From: an uncultured Dehalococcoidia bacterium
Lineage (GTDB): Bacteria > Chloroflexota > Dehalococcoidia > Lucifugimonadales > JAAXIE01
Length of the DNA: 64,000 nt
Assembly: GCA_951813255.1 (NCBI GenBank)
Contig: OX638353.1
Location: 3,334,782 to 3,398,781 of the forward strand
Direction of reading: 5' to 3'
In this document: piece after piece, positions 16,908 through 25,660 of the stretch
How the letters are laid out: each line of letters begins with the position of its first letter
Numbering within the stretch: position 1 is the first letter of the stretch
The notes under the pieces: generated by a model
What the model was told of the DNA's origin: nothing
The model's input: only the letters and a program-made list of their open reading frames with translations
Databases searched by the model: none
Position numbers and translations under genes: made by a program

Positions 16908-18220
16908 GTCCGGCGCTTGAAGACTAGGCGCAGATGAGTGTGGGTAAACCCGAACCACTGACGAAGGTGGTTCTCCAAGTAGCGTTGGTAAGAAAAGTGC
17001 ACCAGAGAGGGGTTGTCTACGGCGAATATAAAAGTTGGAGGGTTGGTATCCACCTGTCGCACCGCCTCTAGGAGGATTGACTTGCCCTTGCGGGAGGGAT
17101 GGGGGTTCTTTGCGAGGGCCTGGCGCATGGCCCGTACCAGTTCAGGAGGGGTCACCCTTTGGGTACGCTCTTCGTAGGTAGCGCGGGCCGTCCGCATCAG
17201 GTCGTGGATGCCGGTTACCTCCAAAGCTGAGGTGAAGCAGATGGGAAGGTATGGCGCGAAGTGGAGAACGCGCCGCACGCGCTGCACGGCCATTTCACGG
17301 GCACCCACATCCCCGGGAAGCAGATCACTCTTGTTGATTACTACGATGATGCCCTTGTAGGCGTCCCAGGCTAAGCCAGTGATGTGGGCATCCTGGCTAG
17401 TGGCCAACTCATTCGCGTCCATCACCAGCAGGGCGATGTCGCAGCGCTGCACGGCTTGAACGGAGCGCAGCACGCTGTATCGCTCGATTCCCTGCTTGAC
17501 TGAGCCGGGGCGCCGGATGCCAGCAGTGTCGATCAGGGTTACGGGCTCGCCCTCGTATTCCATGTGTGTATCCAGAGCATCGCGGGTGGTACCCGGGACG
17601 TCGCTGACGATAGCCCTGTGCTGACCCAGAATGGCGTTCATCAGGGCCGATTTGCCCACGTTAGTGCGTCCGATGATGGCCAAGCGCATGGGGCCATCGG
17701 CCTCGTCAGCTTCAAAGCCAGCATCGGGTAACATCTCCTGGATTGACAACATGAGGTCTTCCAGACCGAGGTTGTGATAGGCGCTCATGATGACCGGCTC
17801 GCCCATGCCCAACTGGTAGAAGTCGGGCACTAGAAGCTCACGCCGGGGGTTGTCGACCTTGTTGGCGGCTAGGACCACCGGCTTGCTAGTGCGGCGAAGC
17901 CACTGGGCGATCTCCTCGTCCATCAGGGTGACACCTTCGGCGGTGTCTACGAGGAACACGATACAGTCGGCCTCGTCCACTGCCATCTGTACCTGCTCCC
18001 GCACTTGGTCGCGCATGACGTCCTGAGGGAAGGGTTCCAGCCCGCCCGTATCCACGAGGGTGAACGTAAAGTCGTCCCAAGAGGTAACGGCTATGACTCG
18101 GTCACGGGTGGTGCCTGGAATGTCGCTGACGATAGCCTCACGGCGCCCAACGATGCGATTGAAGAGGGTGGACTTACCGACGTTGGGCCGTCCAACTATG
18201 GCTACGAGGGGAGGGGGCAT
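16904..18220 (-). CDS. der: Ribosome biogenesis GTPase Der (EngA)
   Basis: A 438-residue double GTPase. The first G domain has GRPNVGKST, DTGG and NKVD. The second has GRTNVGKSAL, DTAGI and NKSD. A C-terminal KH-like domain (about 355-438) contains RAMRQALAKNPHPSRKGK. Der binds the 50S precursor and is needed for late subunit maturation. It overlaps a PlsY-like gene by 4 bp; der and plsY also neighbour each other in several Gram-positive lineages. Confidence 0.96.
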   Translation of the reverse strand: MPPPLVAIVGRPNVGKSTLFNRIVGRREAIVSDIPGTTRDRVIAVTSWDDFTFTLVDTGGLEPFPQDVMRDQVREQVQMAVDEADCIVFLVDTAEGVTLMDEEIAQWLRRTSKPVVLAANKVDNPRRELLVPDFYQLGMGEPVIMSAYHNLGLEDLMLSIQEMLPDAGFEADEADGPMRLAIIGRTNVGKSALMNAILGQHRAIVSDVPGTTRDALDTHMEYEGEPVTLIDTAGIRRPGSVKQGIERYSVLRSVQAVQRCDIALLVMDANELATSQDAHITGLAWDAYKGIIVVINKSDLLPGDVGAREMAVQRVRRVLHFAPYLPICFTSALEVTGIHDLMRTARATYEERTQRVTPPELVRAMRQALAKNPHPSRKGKSILLEAVRQVDTNPPTFIFAVDNPSLVHFSYQRYLENHLRQWFGFTHTHLRLVFKRRT

Positions 18221-18298
18221 CAGAGCCTCCTAAGTTACGGACCTGAAAATGGGGCTGGGCCCCGGTACACGGACCCGAGTTGGAAACAGAGCACTGGT

Positions 18299-19234
18299 CT
18301 AGTGGTCGGGTGGAGGGTAAGCGGCATGTACGAACAGGAATTCCATTGCAGCCGCTTGGGCATGCAACCGGTTTCCCGCTTGGTCGAAAGCCAAGGACTG
18401 GGGGTGGTCCAGCATTCCTGGGGGAACCTCTTCGCCATAGTGAGCAGGCATGTCGTGCATGAAAATGGCGCCGGGCTTTGCCAAGGCCAATAGTTCGGGG
18501 TTCACTTGGTACCCTTCGAAGGCTTTGAGTCTGATGGCAGACTCTTCTTCCTGCCCCATGCTGGTCCAGACATCGGTATACACGACGTCGGCGTCTTTCA
18601 CGGCCTCTTGAGGGTCCCGTAGCTGATGGGCATGGCCTCCTCGGCTTGCGCCACGCATATCCGCCCGGGCCAGGGTTTCTTCATCCAATTCGTAGCCGGC
18701 TGGAGAGGCGATAGAGAATTCTGCGCCAGCACCCGCGGCGCCCAAGGCCAAGCTGCGGGCGACGTTGTTGCCGTCGCCCACGAAGCATATCTTGCGCCCG
18801 TGCAGGCCGCCCTTGTGCGCAGCGATGGTCTGCAGGTCGGCCAATGTCTGGCAAGGGTGCTCCCAATCGGAGAGGGCGTTGATGATGGGGATGTCGGCGT
18901 ACTTGGCGAGTTCCTTCAGTGATTCGTGATCGAAGACGCGGGCGACAAGACAGTCTACGTATCGTTCCAATACCTGCGCCATATCCGAGATGGGCTCGCG
19001 ACCGCCGAACCCAACCTCGTCCCTACCCAAGTAGAAGGAGTAGCCTCCGAGGCGCTGTATTCCCACGTGAAAACTGGCGCGAGTGCGCAAGGAGGGCTTC
19101 TCGAAGAGCAGGGCGACGGACTTTCCGGCCAAAACGTTGCTAGTGGCACCTGCCCGCATCTGGATCGCCCTGCCGATGATGTTCGACACGTCCTCAGGAG
19201 ACAGGTCGTTTATGGATAGAAGATCCCTTTTCAA
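18299..19234 (-). CDS. argF: Ornithine carbamoyltransferase-like protein
   Basis: A 311-residue carbamoyltransferase. I start it at TTG 19234 (MKRDLLSINDLS), with GGAG eight nt upstream; the frame is open further but that part is not family-like. The carbamoyl-phosphate site appears as SLRTRASF (usually STRTR) and DWEHPCQTLADL. The ornithine-binding SMG loop is present (DVWTSMGQEEE). The catalytic HCLP loop reads HDMPAHYGEE, so the usual Cys is Asp. The reaction would be ornithine plus carbamoyl phosphate to citrulline in arginine synthesis. The altered loop leaves open another amine substrate. No other arg genes are nearby. Confidence 0.8.
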   Translation of the reverse strand: MKRDLLSINDLSPEDVSNIIGRAIQMRAGATSNVLAGKSVALLFEKPSLRTRASFHVGIQRLGGYSFYLGRDEVGFGGREPISDMAQVLERYVDCLVARVFDHESLKELAKYADIPIINALSDWEHPCQTLADLQTIAAHKGGLHGRKICFVGDGNNVARSLALGAAGAGAEFSIASPAGYELDEETLARADMRGASRGGHAHQLRDPQEAVKDADVVYTDVWTSMGQEEESAIRLKAFEGYQVNPELLALAKPGAIFMHDMPAHYGEEVPPGMLDHPQSLAFDQAGNRLHAQAAAMEFLFVHAAYPPPDH

Positions 19235-19379
19235 CGCAAACACTCCAAGATAAGCATGATAGCGCAGGGCTGACGCTAGGTTCAACCTCCAACTGTCACA
19301 AAGGCCTGGATATACCTGTGGTATTCTCCGAGGAATCAAGGGTACAAGCCCAAGGCAGAGAGCGATGCAGGAGGCGTCC

Positions 19380-19732
19380 ATGGCGGAATTGATGCGATCC
19401 GTAGGTCTCGTTGGGGAGAAGTCTACCCTGGTGTGTGAGCACAACGTGGCGCCACATGTTCCCCGCTTCAGCACGCCTTCCATGATCTCGCTGATGGAAC
19501 AGGCATCTCTGGTGGCCTTGGAGGGTCATCTGACTCTGGAGCAGACCTAGGTGGGCTTTGAGGTGAATGTGCGACACCTTGCTCCATCGTCCATCAGCGC
19601 CACCGTCGTAGCGAAGGCTGAACTCACCGACATAGATCGGAACAGGTTGACTTGAGAGTTGAGGCCTTCGATGGTGATACCAAGATAGGTGAGGGAACCC
19701 ATCTCCGGGCTGTCATTAGCTCCAATAGATGA
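19380..19732 (+). pseudogene. FlK-type acyl-CoA thioesterase, broken by a stop and a frameshift
   Basis: Translation from ATG 19380 (AGGAGG five nt upstream) gives a hotdog-fold thioesterase related to fluoroacetyl-CoA thioesterase FlK. The fragments are MAELMRSVGLVGEKSTLVC, FSTPSMISLMEQ, then in-frame TAG (19548-19550), VGFEVNVRHLAP and AKAELTDIDRNRLT. After a shift near 19650 the reading continues as VEAFDGDTKIGEGTHLRAVI up to TGA 19730. The Thr-Glu-His spacing (8 and 26 residues) equals T42/E50/H76 of FlK, with the stop filling one residue. This is a recently inactivated gene or carries sequence errors. It lies divergent from the argF-like gene. Confidence 0.8.
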
Positions 19733-19761
19733 GGCACGTCTGCTGTAGCTGTTGAACGTGC

Positions 19762-20988
19762 CTAACCGCTTGCCATACCCTTTGAGGCGTCGTGGTCACC
19801 GCTGAGGTCTGCGGCCAGCTTTTCGACTGACGCTCTGTACAAGGACTCATCAAGGTGGTGGCGCAGGTCATGGACCATGTGCTGGCGCAGGAGGCGGGTG
19901 GGCCTGTCTTGGCGCTGGTAGATTGTGTCGTCCACTGCGATGAGGAATAGCGTCCATTTCTCGGTCTCTCGCTGCTTCTGGGCTGCTTGGGCGATCTCGT
20001 TACGCACAGACTCGTTCGCCAGCGATTCCTCGGAGCAGACTACAACCAGTTGGTCGTAGAAGCGGACGCCGCGATCCAACTCCTCTTCCAAGTATCCTGC
20101 GCCTGTGGGGGCGGCTGGGAAGCGCCAGCACTCGACGCCACGGGACCGGAGGTCGGACTGAAGCTTGATGGCGAGTTCGCGCTCGGGATGGGCGTAGGCA
20201 ATGTAGCAGCCGTAACGACGGCGTATGGAGCCAGGAGTAGCCTGCTCGTAGGCGATGTAGGCGTCGGGGACGCCCACTCCCCGGAGGAACTCGGAGGGGA
20301 TCTTGCCTCCTGAGCGGAGTAGAGTGTCGATTCCCACGGTTGAAGGACCCCGGTGTAGGGCCTCTTCCAAGTGAATGGCGCCGCTCAGGTCGCAATCGGC
20401 GAGAATGGTGTTGAGGAGGAAGGCGCGGTGGAAGTCGGCCCCCTGCAGGTTGGTGTGAGCCAGTTTGGCCTCGATGAAATGAGTCTCGGTAAGGCTGGTC
20501 TCGCCGAGATCGGTCCAACTGAGGTCGGCCCCGGTGAGGGTTGCACCTGCGAGGTTGGCCCCGCGAAGGGATGCCCGAAACAGGGTTGACCCAGTGAGGT
20601 TGGTGCGGGAGAGATCGGCTCCAGTGAGGTTGGTCCGGGAGAGATCAGCTCCCCGGAGGTTGGCCCGCCCCAGCTTGGACTGGGACATGTCGGCCCCGAG
20701 CAGGTAGGCTTCTGTAAGGCGAGCGCTGCTGAGGTCAGTTTCTGTCATTTCGGCACGGTGGAGGTGGGCCTTTTCCAAGTTAGCCCCCCGGAGGTTGGCT
20801 CCGCGAAGGTGACCGCCACTAAGGTCAGCTTCCGAAAGGTCGCTACGACTAAGGTCGGCGCCTTGGAGTTGGGCTGTGCTTAAGAAGGCGCCACTGAGGT
20901 CCAAACGTTCGTTGCGGTGCTCGTTGCGCCACTCCTGAATGGCATCACGCCCATGCGAGGTGACCTGAACGTGGCTCAAGTTGGCCAT
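19762..20988 (-). CDS. Pentapeptide-repeat protein with C-terminal TIR domain
   Basis: A 408-residue protein started at ATG 20988 (AAGGAAG upstream). Residues about 29-204 form some 35 pentapeptide units of the A(D/N)Lxx type (LRGANLRGANLEKAHLHRAE), which fold into a right-handed square helix. A linker of about 50 residues follows, then a TIR-like domain (about 259-395) with YGCYIAYAHPERELAIKLQ, VVVCSEESLANESVRNEI and VHDLRHHLDESLY. TIR domains in bacteria often cleave NAD+ or make signal nucleotides, commonly in phage defence. E331 in VRNEI is a candidate conserved acidic residue. It is a single gene, not in a recognisable CBASS or Thoeris locus. Confidence 0.85.
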   Translation of the reverse strand: MANLSHVQVTSHGRDAIQEWRNEHRNERLDLSGAFLSTAQLQGADLSRSDLSEADLSGGHLRGANLRGANLEKAHLHRAEMTETDLSSARLTEAYLLGADMSQSKLGRANLRGADLSRTNLTGADLSRTNLTGSTLFRASLRGANLAGATLTGADLSWTDLGETSLTETHFIEAKLAHTNLQGADFHRAFLLNTILADCDLSGAIHLEEALHRGPSTVGIDTLLRSGGKIPSEFLRGVGVPDAYIAYEQATPGSIRRRYGCYIAYAHPERELAIKLQSDLRSRGVECWRFPAAPTGAGYLEEELDRGVRFYDQLVVVCSEESLANESVRNEIAQAAQKQRETEKWTLFLIAVDDTIYQRQDRPTRLLRQHMVHDLRHHLDESLYRASVEKLAADLSGDHDASKGMASG

Positions 20989-21087
20989 GACTGCGCTTCC
21001 TTTCGCACTGAATCCAACTAGTATAGCAAGCTGACAGGGCAGTTCTATCAGTTTCAAACGAGTTGCCGCAAAGCCCGCGAAAGAGAA

Positions 21088-21109
21088 GGGGGCTGGTATA
21101 CCAGCCCCC
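21088..21109 (-). terminator. Intrinsic terminator of the RdhA-like gene
   Basis: A perfect 22-bp palindrome (GGGGGCTGGTA and its complement) 30 bp after the stop of the minus-strand RdhA-like gene, followed on that strand by TTCTCTTTC. Confidence 0.8.
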
Positions 21110-21138
21110 CTAGGTTTCCAGTGTAGCAGGCGAAGCGA

Positions 21139-22425
21139 CTAGATGTAGTCGGGGTTCTCGTCGTCGCCCATGCCGAAGGCGTCCTGATCAAGGGCGAGGG
21201 CCATGGACAGCTTGTCCTTGAACTCCTCTATGGCATCATCACCAGCGGCTGTTTCCACGCCGCCAGCGGCTACCAGCTTCTCCTTGAACTGCTCGAATAC
21301 CCAGTCTTCGGCCTTGCCGTGGGGCATGTTGAAGAACTGGCCATCGAAGGTGGGGAGTTCGCCGGGGCCGAAGTAGCCTTGGTCGTGGAGCTCGTAGCCT
21401 TCCAAGCCGTTGGTACCCTTTCCGAGGACCTCACCTGTGGAGATGTAGTGCTCCATGACGGGCTTCATGCCGTACTTCTGGATGGGGCAGACCTTCATGC
21501 AGATACCGCAGCCGAGGTAGCGGGCCATGACAGGGCGGCAGCGCTTGAAGATGAGCTTGTTCTTCTCGGCGCCGCGCCACCAGATCTTGTCGCGAATGAT
21601 AGCCCTGCCGGGGCAGCGGTTGGCGCAAACCTGGCAAATGTTGCAGAACTGATGGATGCCGTAGTCCACCGGCTTGTCGTAGGAGACGGCGGCGTCGGTG
21701 GTAATGACCATCAGACGGGCGCGGGAGCCGAAGTGGGGGGACAGCAACTGGCCGTTGGCACCCAACTGGCCCAAGCCAGCCTCGACGAACATGGGGATAT
21801 AAGGCCCGGTGTTGTCGTTGGGGCTGTGAACCTGGGCGCGATAGCCGAGGCTGCGGATGTAGTTGCCGAGCTCCAGACCGGCGGCACCCTCGGTGCGGTA
21901 GGTGCTGGAGTGAACGATCTCGGCGGGAACACTGGGGATCGACTGGGTGGGCTCGTAGTCCTGCTCGTAGGCCAAGCAGATGGCATGGGGGAACTTAACC
22001 CAGTCCTTCTTGCTTACATAGGTATAGTGATGGTCGTAGCGGGTGATTCCAACTTCGCCGAAGCCCAAGGACCTAGCCTTGGCCTTGATCAACTCGGTGA
22101 TGTCCTCGCCCACGGGCTCGGAGGTCGGCTCCATCTCGCCGGTCATCCGGCCTGCCATGACGATGGGCTTGTTCAGGCGGTCGTGCTCACGGCGAATCTC
22201 GCGCATTTCGAGGTGGCCGTCACGGATGCGGTTGGCCCAGTCGCGGGAGGCCCGCTCGTCGATGTTGATTGTCTCCAGTGGATATTCACGGGAGTAGAAC
22301 TCGAGGTCCGACTCGTGCTTGGGAATGCCGGGCACAGTTTCCAATTCTTCTGCTACCGGAATCTCTACGGGTGGGTCTTGTTCCCTCCGGCCGGGTCTGG
22401 TAACTATGTGTCCTATTTTCGGCAT
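21139..22425 (-). CDS. Reductive-dehalogenase-like/QueG-related corrinoid Fe-S protein
   Basis: A 428-residue protein with a C-terminal bacterial ferredoxin module of reductive dehalogenase type. The first cluster is C261, C264, C267, C271 (CNICQVCANRCP). The second is C296, C306, C309, C313, with a long first gap (CGICMKVCP) as in RdhA. The middle region (LGYRAQVHSPNDNTGPYIP, EAGLGQLGANGQLLSPHFG) matches the corrinoid-binding core shared by RdhA and epoxyqueuosine reductase. No Tat signal is present, so it is probably cytoplasmic, unlike respiratory RdhA. No rdhB membrane anchor is adjacent. The role may be catabolic dehalogenation or another corrinoid reduction. Confidence 0.75.
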   Translation of the reverse strand: MPKIGHIVTRPGRREQDPPVEIPVAEELETVPGIPKHESDLEFYSREYPLETINIDERASRDWANRIRDGHLEMREIRREHDRLNKPIVMAGRMTGEMEPTSEPVGEDITELIKAKARSLGFGEVGITRYDHHYTYVSKKDWVKFPHAICLAYEQDYEPTQSIPSVPAEIVHSSTYRTEGAAGLELGNYIRSLGYRAQVHSPNDNTGPYIPMFVEAGLGQLGANGQLLSPHFGSRARLMVITTDAAVSYDKPVDYGIHQFCNICQVCANRCPGRAIIRDKIWWRGAEKNKLIFKRCRPVMARYLGCGICMKVCPIQKYGMKPVMEHYISTGEVLGKGTNGLEGYELHDQGYFGPGELPTFDGQFFNMPHGKAEDWVFEQFKEKLVAAGGVETAAGDDAIEEFKDKLSMALALDQDAFGMGDDENPDYI

Positions 22426-22478
22426 CTAAGTCGGTCCTCCCTTACAATGAATAGAGGCCTCATTTGCCCCATAGCATA

Positions 22479-22496
22479 CCCCGCCCCTTGGCGGGG
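22479..22496 (-). terminator. Hairpin downstream of the ThDP-enzyme gene
   Basis: The stem CCCCGCC/GGCGGGG with a 4-nt loop lies about 150 bp after the minus-strand ThDP gene. It is followed by little T, so its strength is uncertain. Confidence 0.4.
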
Positions 22497-22646
22497 AATA
22501 ACCTGCGTTATTCTGTGCCCACGTCTGCGCTATGTCAATAGAAGGAAGCTGCGGATTCTTCTCTGACTGAATCCGCGTTGTCTTTGCAGGGGTTATCGAA
22601 ATGCTAGCGGCGGATTTGTTACGAATTCCGTCGCTGCCTTCCCACA

Positions 22647-24323
22647 CTAAGAGCTGCGCCTGCGGGCGATCATTGCCTCGGCCATGGGGCTGGCTCCGGG
22701 GGCTACGGCGATGTTGACCAAAGAGGGCTTGCCCGAGTCCAGGGCGCGCTGCAAGGCCGGAGCAATTTCGTCGGCCCTCTCGGCGTATTCGCCGTGGCCT
22801 CCAACCTCGGCGACCATGCGGTCGTAGCGGACGAAGCGCAGGTCGGTGGCTATGGGCCGGTCATAGTAGGCCAACTGGAAGGTCTTGTCGATGCCCCAGG
22901 CGGAGTCGTTGCCCATGACGGTGGTGAAGGGGAGGTTGTGGCGGACGGCGGTGTCGTATTCCATGAAGTAGAAGCCGATGGATCCATCGCCGCTGAAGAG
23001 GAACACCCGGGCGTCGGGGTCGATGAGCTTGGCGGTGAGGGCGTAGGGGAGGCCGCAGCCCAAGTGGCCTAGGGAGCCCAGTCGCAACCAGTGGCCGGGC
23101 TGGCGGGCCTTGTAGTAGGAGCGGCCCCATTGGACGTAGTCGCCGCCGTCGAGGATGATGAAGCTGTTTTCCTGCAGGAAGGGTTCCACTTCCTTGAATA
23201 CTTTCATGGGGTGCAAGGGCATGGCGTCGCTAATGTGGGACTCCAGCCCTTCGCGGAAGGCGGCGCGGGTCTCATCCAGTTGCTGGCGCCACGGTGCGAA
23301 GTCGTTCCATTGTGCCTTGGCGCCTGTCTGTTGTAGCTGTTCTAGAATGGAGCCGATGTCGCCAGCGATGCCCACGTCGACGCCGCGGTTGCGTCCGATC
23401 TCGGCCTCGGAGGGGTCGACCTGGATGAGCTTGGCGTTGCCGTTGAAGAAGGGGGCGCGACCGAAGCGGTAGCCGTGATCGAGGCGCTTGCCCAAAAGCA
23501 GGACTACATCGGCCTCGCGGAAACGGCGGGCAGTATGGTTGAGGCCGGGGTCGGCGATGCCGTAGCAGAGGGGATGGGCGTCGTCTATGAGGCCGCGGGA
23601 CTGCTCGATGGTGAATATGGGGAGTCCGGGGCTTTCTACCAATGCCTGTAGCTGTTGGGGAGTAGCGGAATAGCGGGCGGCGTTGCCGACGATAACGACG
23701 GGCCTTTCGGCGCGGCGCAGGAGGTCGATGGCCTCGGATATGAGGGAGGGGTCGCCGTGGGTGCGGCCTCGGTGACGGTACTCGCTGGGCTGGTAGGGTG
23801 GGAGTTCTTCTTCTTGGATGCCCTGTTCCTGGAGATCCATGGGAACGGTGAGGTGGACGGGGCCGGGACGCCCGGACATAGCGGTGCGGAAGGCGGTGGC
23901 CACGTACTCGGGGATGCGGCGGCGGTCGTGGACCAGCCATGAGCCCTTGGTCATGGGGGCGCAGATTTCGACTTGGTTGACTTCCTGGAAGCCGAGAAGG
24001 CCTCGCTCGGGGAGCTCGCCACAGCCGGCGATGAAGATGACGGGACTCTCGGCGGTGTAGACATGGGGCAGGCCGGAGATGGCGTTGGAGAAGCCGGGGC
24101 CACCAGTGAACATGGCGACGGAGGGCTCGCCGGTGATGCGGCACCAAGCGTCGGCCATGGCCATGGCTGCGCCCTCGTGGCGTGTGTCGATGAACTCGAT
24201 GCCCTCATCCTCGGCGGCGTCGGCCAAGGGGAGCATGGTGTCGCCGACGATGGTGAATACCTTCTTGATACCTTCAAGTTGGAGGCACCGTATGAGCAGG
24301 TGGGCGCCGGTGAGGTTAGGCAT
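22647..24323 (-). CDS. Thiamine-diphosphate-dependent enzyme (acetolactate synthase-like)
   Basis: A 558-residue protein with the three-domain POX fold. The N-terminal pyrimidine-binding domain has the catalytic Glu in DTRHEGAAMAMADAW. The central Rossmann-like domain holds EADVVLLLGKRLD. The C-terminal pyrophosphate-binding domain carries GDG...N (SGDGSIGFYFMEYD, then NDSAWG). Family members include acetolactate synthase, oxalyl-CoA decarboxylase and benzoylformate decarboxylase; residues here do not settle the substrate. No small regulatory ilvN subunit is nearby, which argues against a dedicated branched-chain role. Confidence 0.85.
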   Translation of the reverse strand: MPNLTGAHLLIRCLQLEGIKKVFTIVGDTMLPLADAAEDEGIEFIDTRHEGAAMAMADAWCRITGEPSVAMFTGGPGFSNAISGLPHVYTAESPVIFIAGCGELPERGLLGFQEVNQVEICAPMTKGSWLVHDRRRIPEYVATAFRTAMSGRPGPVHLTVPMDLQEQGIQEEELPPYQPSEYRHRGRTHGDPSLISEAIDLLRRAERPVVIVGNAARYSATPQQLQALVESPGLPIFTIEQSRGLIDDAHPLCYGIADPGLNHTARRFREADVVLLLGKRLDHGYRFGRAPFFNGNAKLIQVDPSEAEIGRNRGVDVGIAGDIGSILEQLQQTGAKAQWNDFAPWRQQLDETRAAFREGLESHISDAMPLHPMKVFKEVEPFLQENSFIILDGGDYVQWGRSYYKARQPGHWLRLGSLGHLGCGLPYALTAKLIDPDARVFLFSGDGSIGFYFMEYDTAVRHNLPFTTVMGNDSAWGIDKTFQLAYYDRPIATDLRFVRYDRMVAEVGGHGEYAERADEIAPALQRALDSGKPSLVNIAVAPGASPMAEAMIARRRSS

Positions 24324-24715
24324 TGGTCCTCCTTATATTTGGCTCTGTCCAACTCAGTGGGCACTGTTCCGTTGCCCAGTTAATTCGTGCAACTATGGAA
24401 GAGGACTGCCCGAGTCCATCCGGCAGCACGCCAGCCTCCGGACTCGCGCCCTGCGAAGCACTTGCGCTTACGAGTGTTTTGCGGACAACAGCGTAGCTGT
24501 GGCGCGTTTTTTGTATCTGAAGTTGTATGCATTGTCCGCATTTTCAGACTGATGCCCTGGCGACAGGTGTCTGGGATGTGTCGTCCATCCGAAATGAGCT
24601 GTCTCTTTGAAATTCTGCTCCGCCATGTTCAAGCAATGTTGTCACTTCCCGGTTCGCCTTGTCTACTGCCTTTTGTCACTGATGGTCTGTGACCCTGGCA
24701 CCGCATGCTTGGAGC
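24324..24715. other. Gene-free interval
   Basis: No supported gene, RNA or strong repeat is visible. The open frames lack ribosome-binding sites and known motifs. Confidence 0.5.
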
Positions 24716-25609
24716 TTAGGAGGAGGCGCCGAGGATTACGAGGATAACGCCACAAACGCTGGTGACGGTGCCGATGGCCAGAAGCAGGTTCACGGACTCC
24801 AGGCGTTGCAGAAAGAAATGGGCTAGGACCAGAGTAAAGAGGGGGGCGCTGGCGTTGATGGGGCTGACGGTGGTGACCTCGGCGCGGCTGAGGGCCGCAA
24901 AGAGGGAGACCAAGGCGAGGCCTTGGAACACACCAGCGAAGAGGCAGTACATGGCGTACCGCAGAGGGATGTCTCTCAGGCTCCGGACTACGCTGCGTGA
25001 CGTGAAGAGGAGGATCATCACGGCCCCCATGGAAAGGGACAGGGCCGCAGTGACTGAGAAGGGGGCTAGGGCATTGACGACGTGGCGGCTGATGGTATCG
25101 CGGGTACCGAAAGTGGCGGCCGCTCCAGCGGCCATGAAATACCCCAGGTAGTTACGGCGGGTCACGGTATCGGACTCGGGATTGGAGCGGGACCTGATGA
25201 CGAGGGCTAGGCCTAAGACGATGGCCGGAGTGCCCAACATGATCAAGAGATCGGGACGCTCTCCCAATACGGCCATACCGAGGATGAAAACGAACACGGG
25301 TTGCAGGGCGGAGAAGGGGCCGGCACCGGATGCGCCGACCATGCTGATGGCGGTGTTGTTGAGGACACGGGCACCGGGGTAGGACATGGCGCCCATGAGG
25401 GCGAACCAAGCGTAGGCCTTCCAGGAAAGGGTGGTGATCTCTGAGGCGTGACCTATAAGGGCTGGGATGAATGCGACAAGGGAGCTACTTATGACGGCGA
25501 AGGTGGTGGCGGTGGGCCCCGACAAACGCTGAGTGCCAGCCCTTATGAAGATGTTGCCGGTGCCGAAACCCGCGGCACCACCGAAAGCAAGTAGGATCGC
25601 GACCAGCAT
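24716..25609 (-). CDS. EamA/DMT-superfamily transporter
   Basis: A 297-residue protein with ten hydrophobic segments in two homologous five-helix halves, typical of EamA exporters in the drug/metabolite superfamily. The first half runs from LVAILLAFGGAAGFGTGNIF to about 140. The second half begins at YLGYFMAAGAAATFGTRD. A conserved helix-4/5 motif, FSALQPVFVFILGMAVLGE, corresponds to the usual P...LGE pattern. Substrates of such carriers are small metabolites; none is indicated here. It lies 51 bp after pstA on the same strand and might be cotranscribed. Confidence 0.85.
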   Translation of the reverse strand: MLVAILLAFGGAAGFGTGNIFIRAGTQRLSGPTATTFAVISSSLVAFIPALIGHASEITTLSWKAYAWFALMGAMSYPGARVLNNTAISMVGASGAGPFSALQPVFVFILGMAVLGERPDLLIMLGTPAIVLGLALVIRSRSNPESDTVTRRNYLGYFMAAGAAATFGTRDTISRHVVNALAPFSVTAALSLSMGAVMILLFTSRSVVRSLRDIPLRYAMYCLFAGVFQGLALVSLFAALSRAEVTTVSPINASAPLFTLVLAHFFLQRLESVNLLLAIGTVTSVCGVILVILGASS

Positions 25610-25660
25610 ATCGTTTGCCCGCCTCCGCTTCTGCGCGTCCGGCTTATCCGCGAGAGGGCC

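Noticed and set aside
19548..19550. TAG in the FlK-like gene as a recoded codon (pyrrolysine)
   Set aside because: A frameshift also disrupts the gene further on, there is no sign of Pyl machinery, and the site is not one used by Pyl enzymes.
24387..24692. 101-codon plus-strand frame
   Set aside because: No start signal, and the composition looks non-coding; I left the interval as gene-free.
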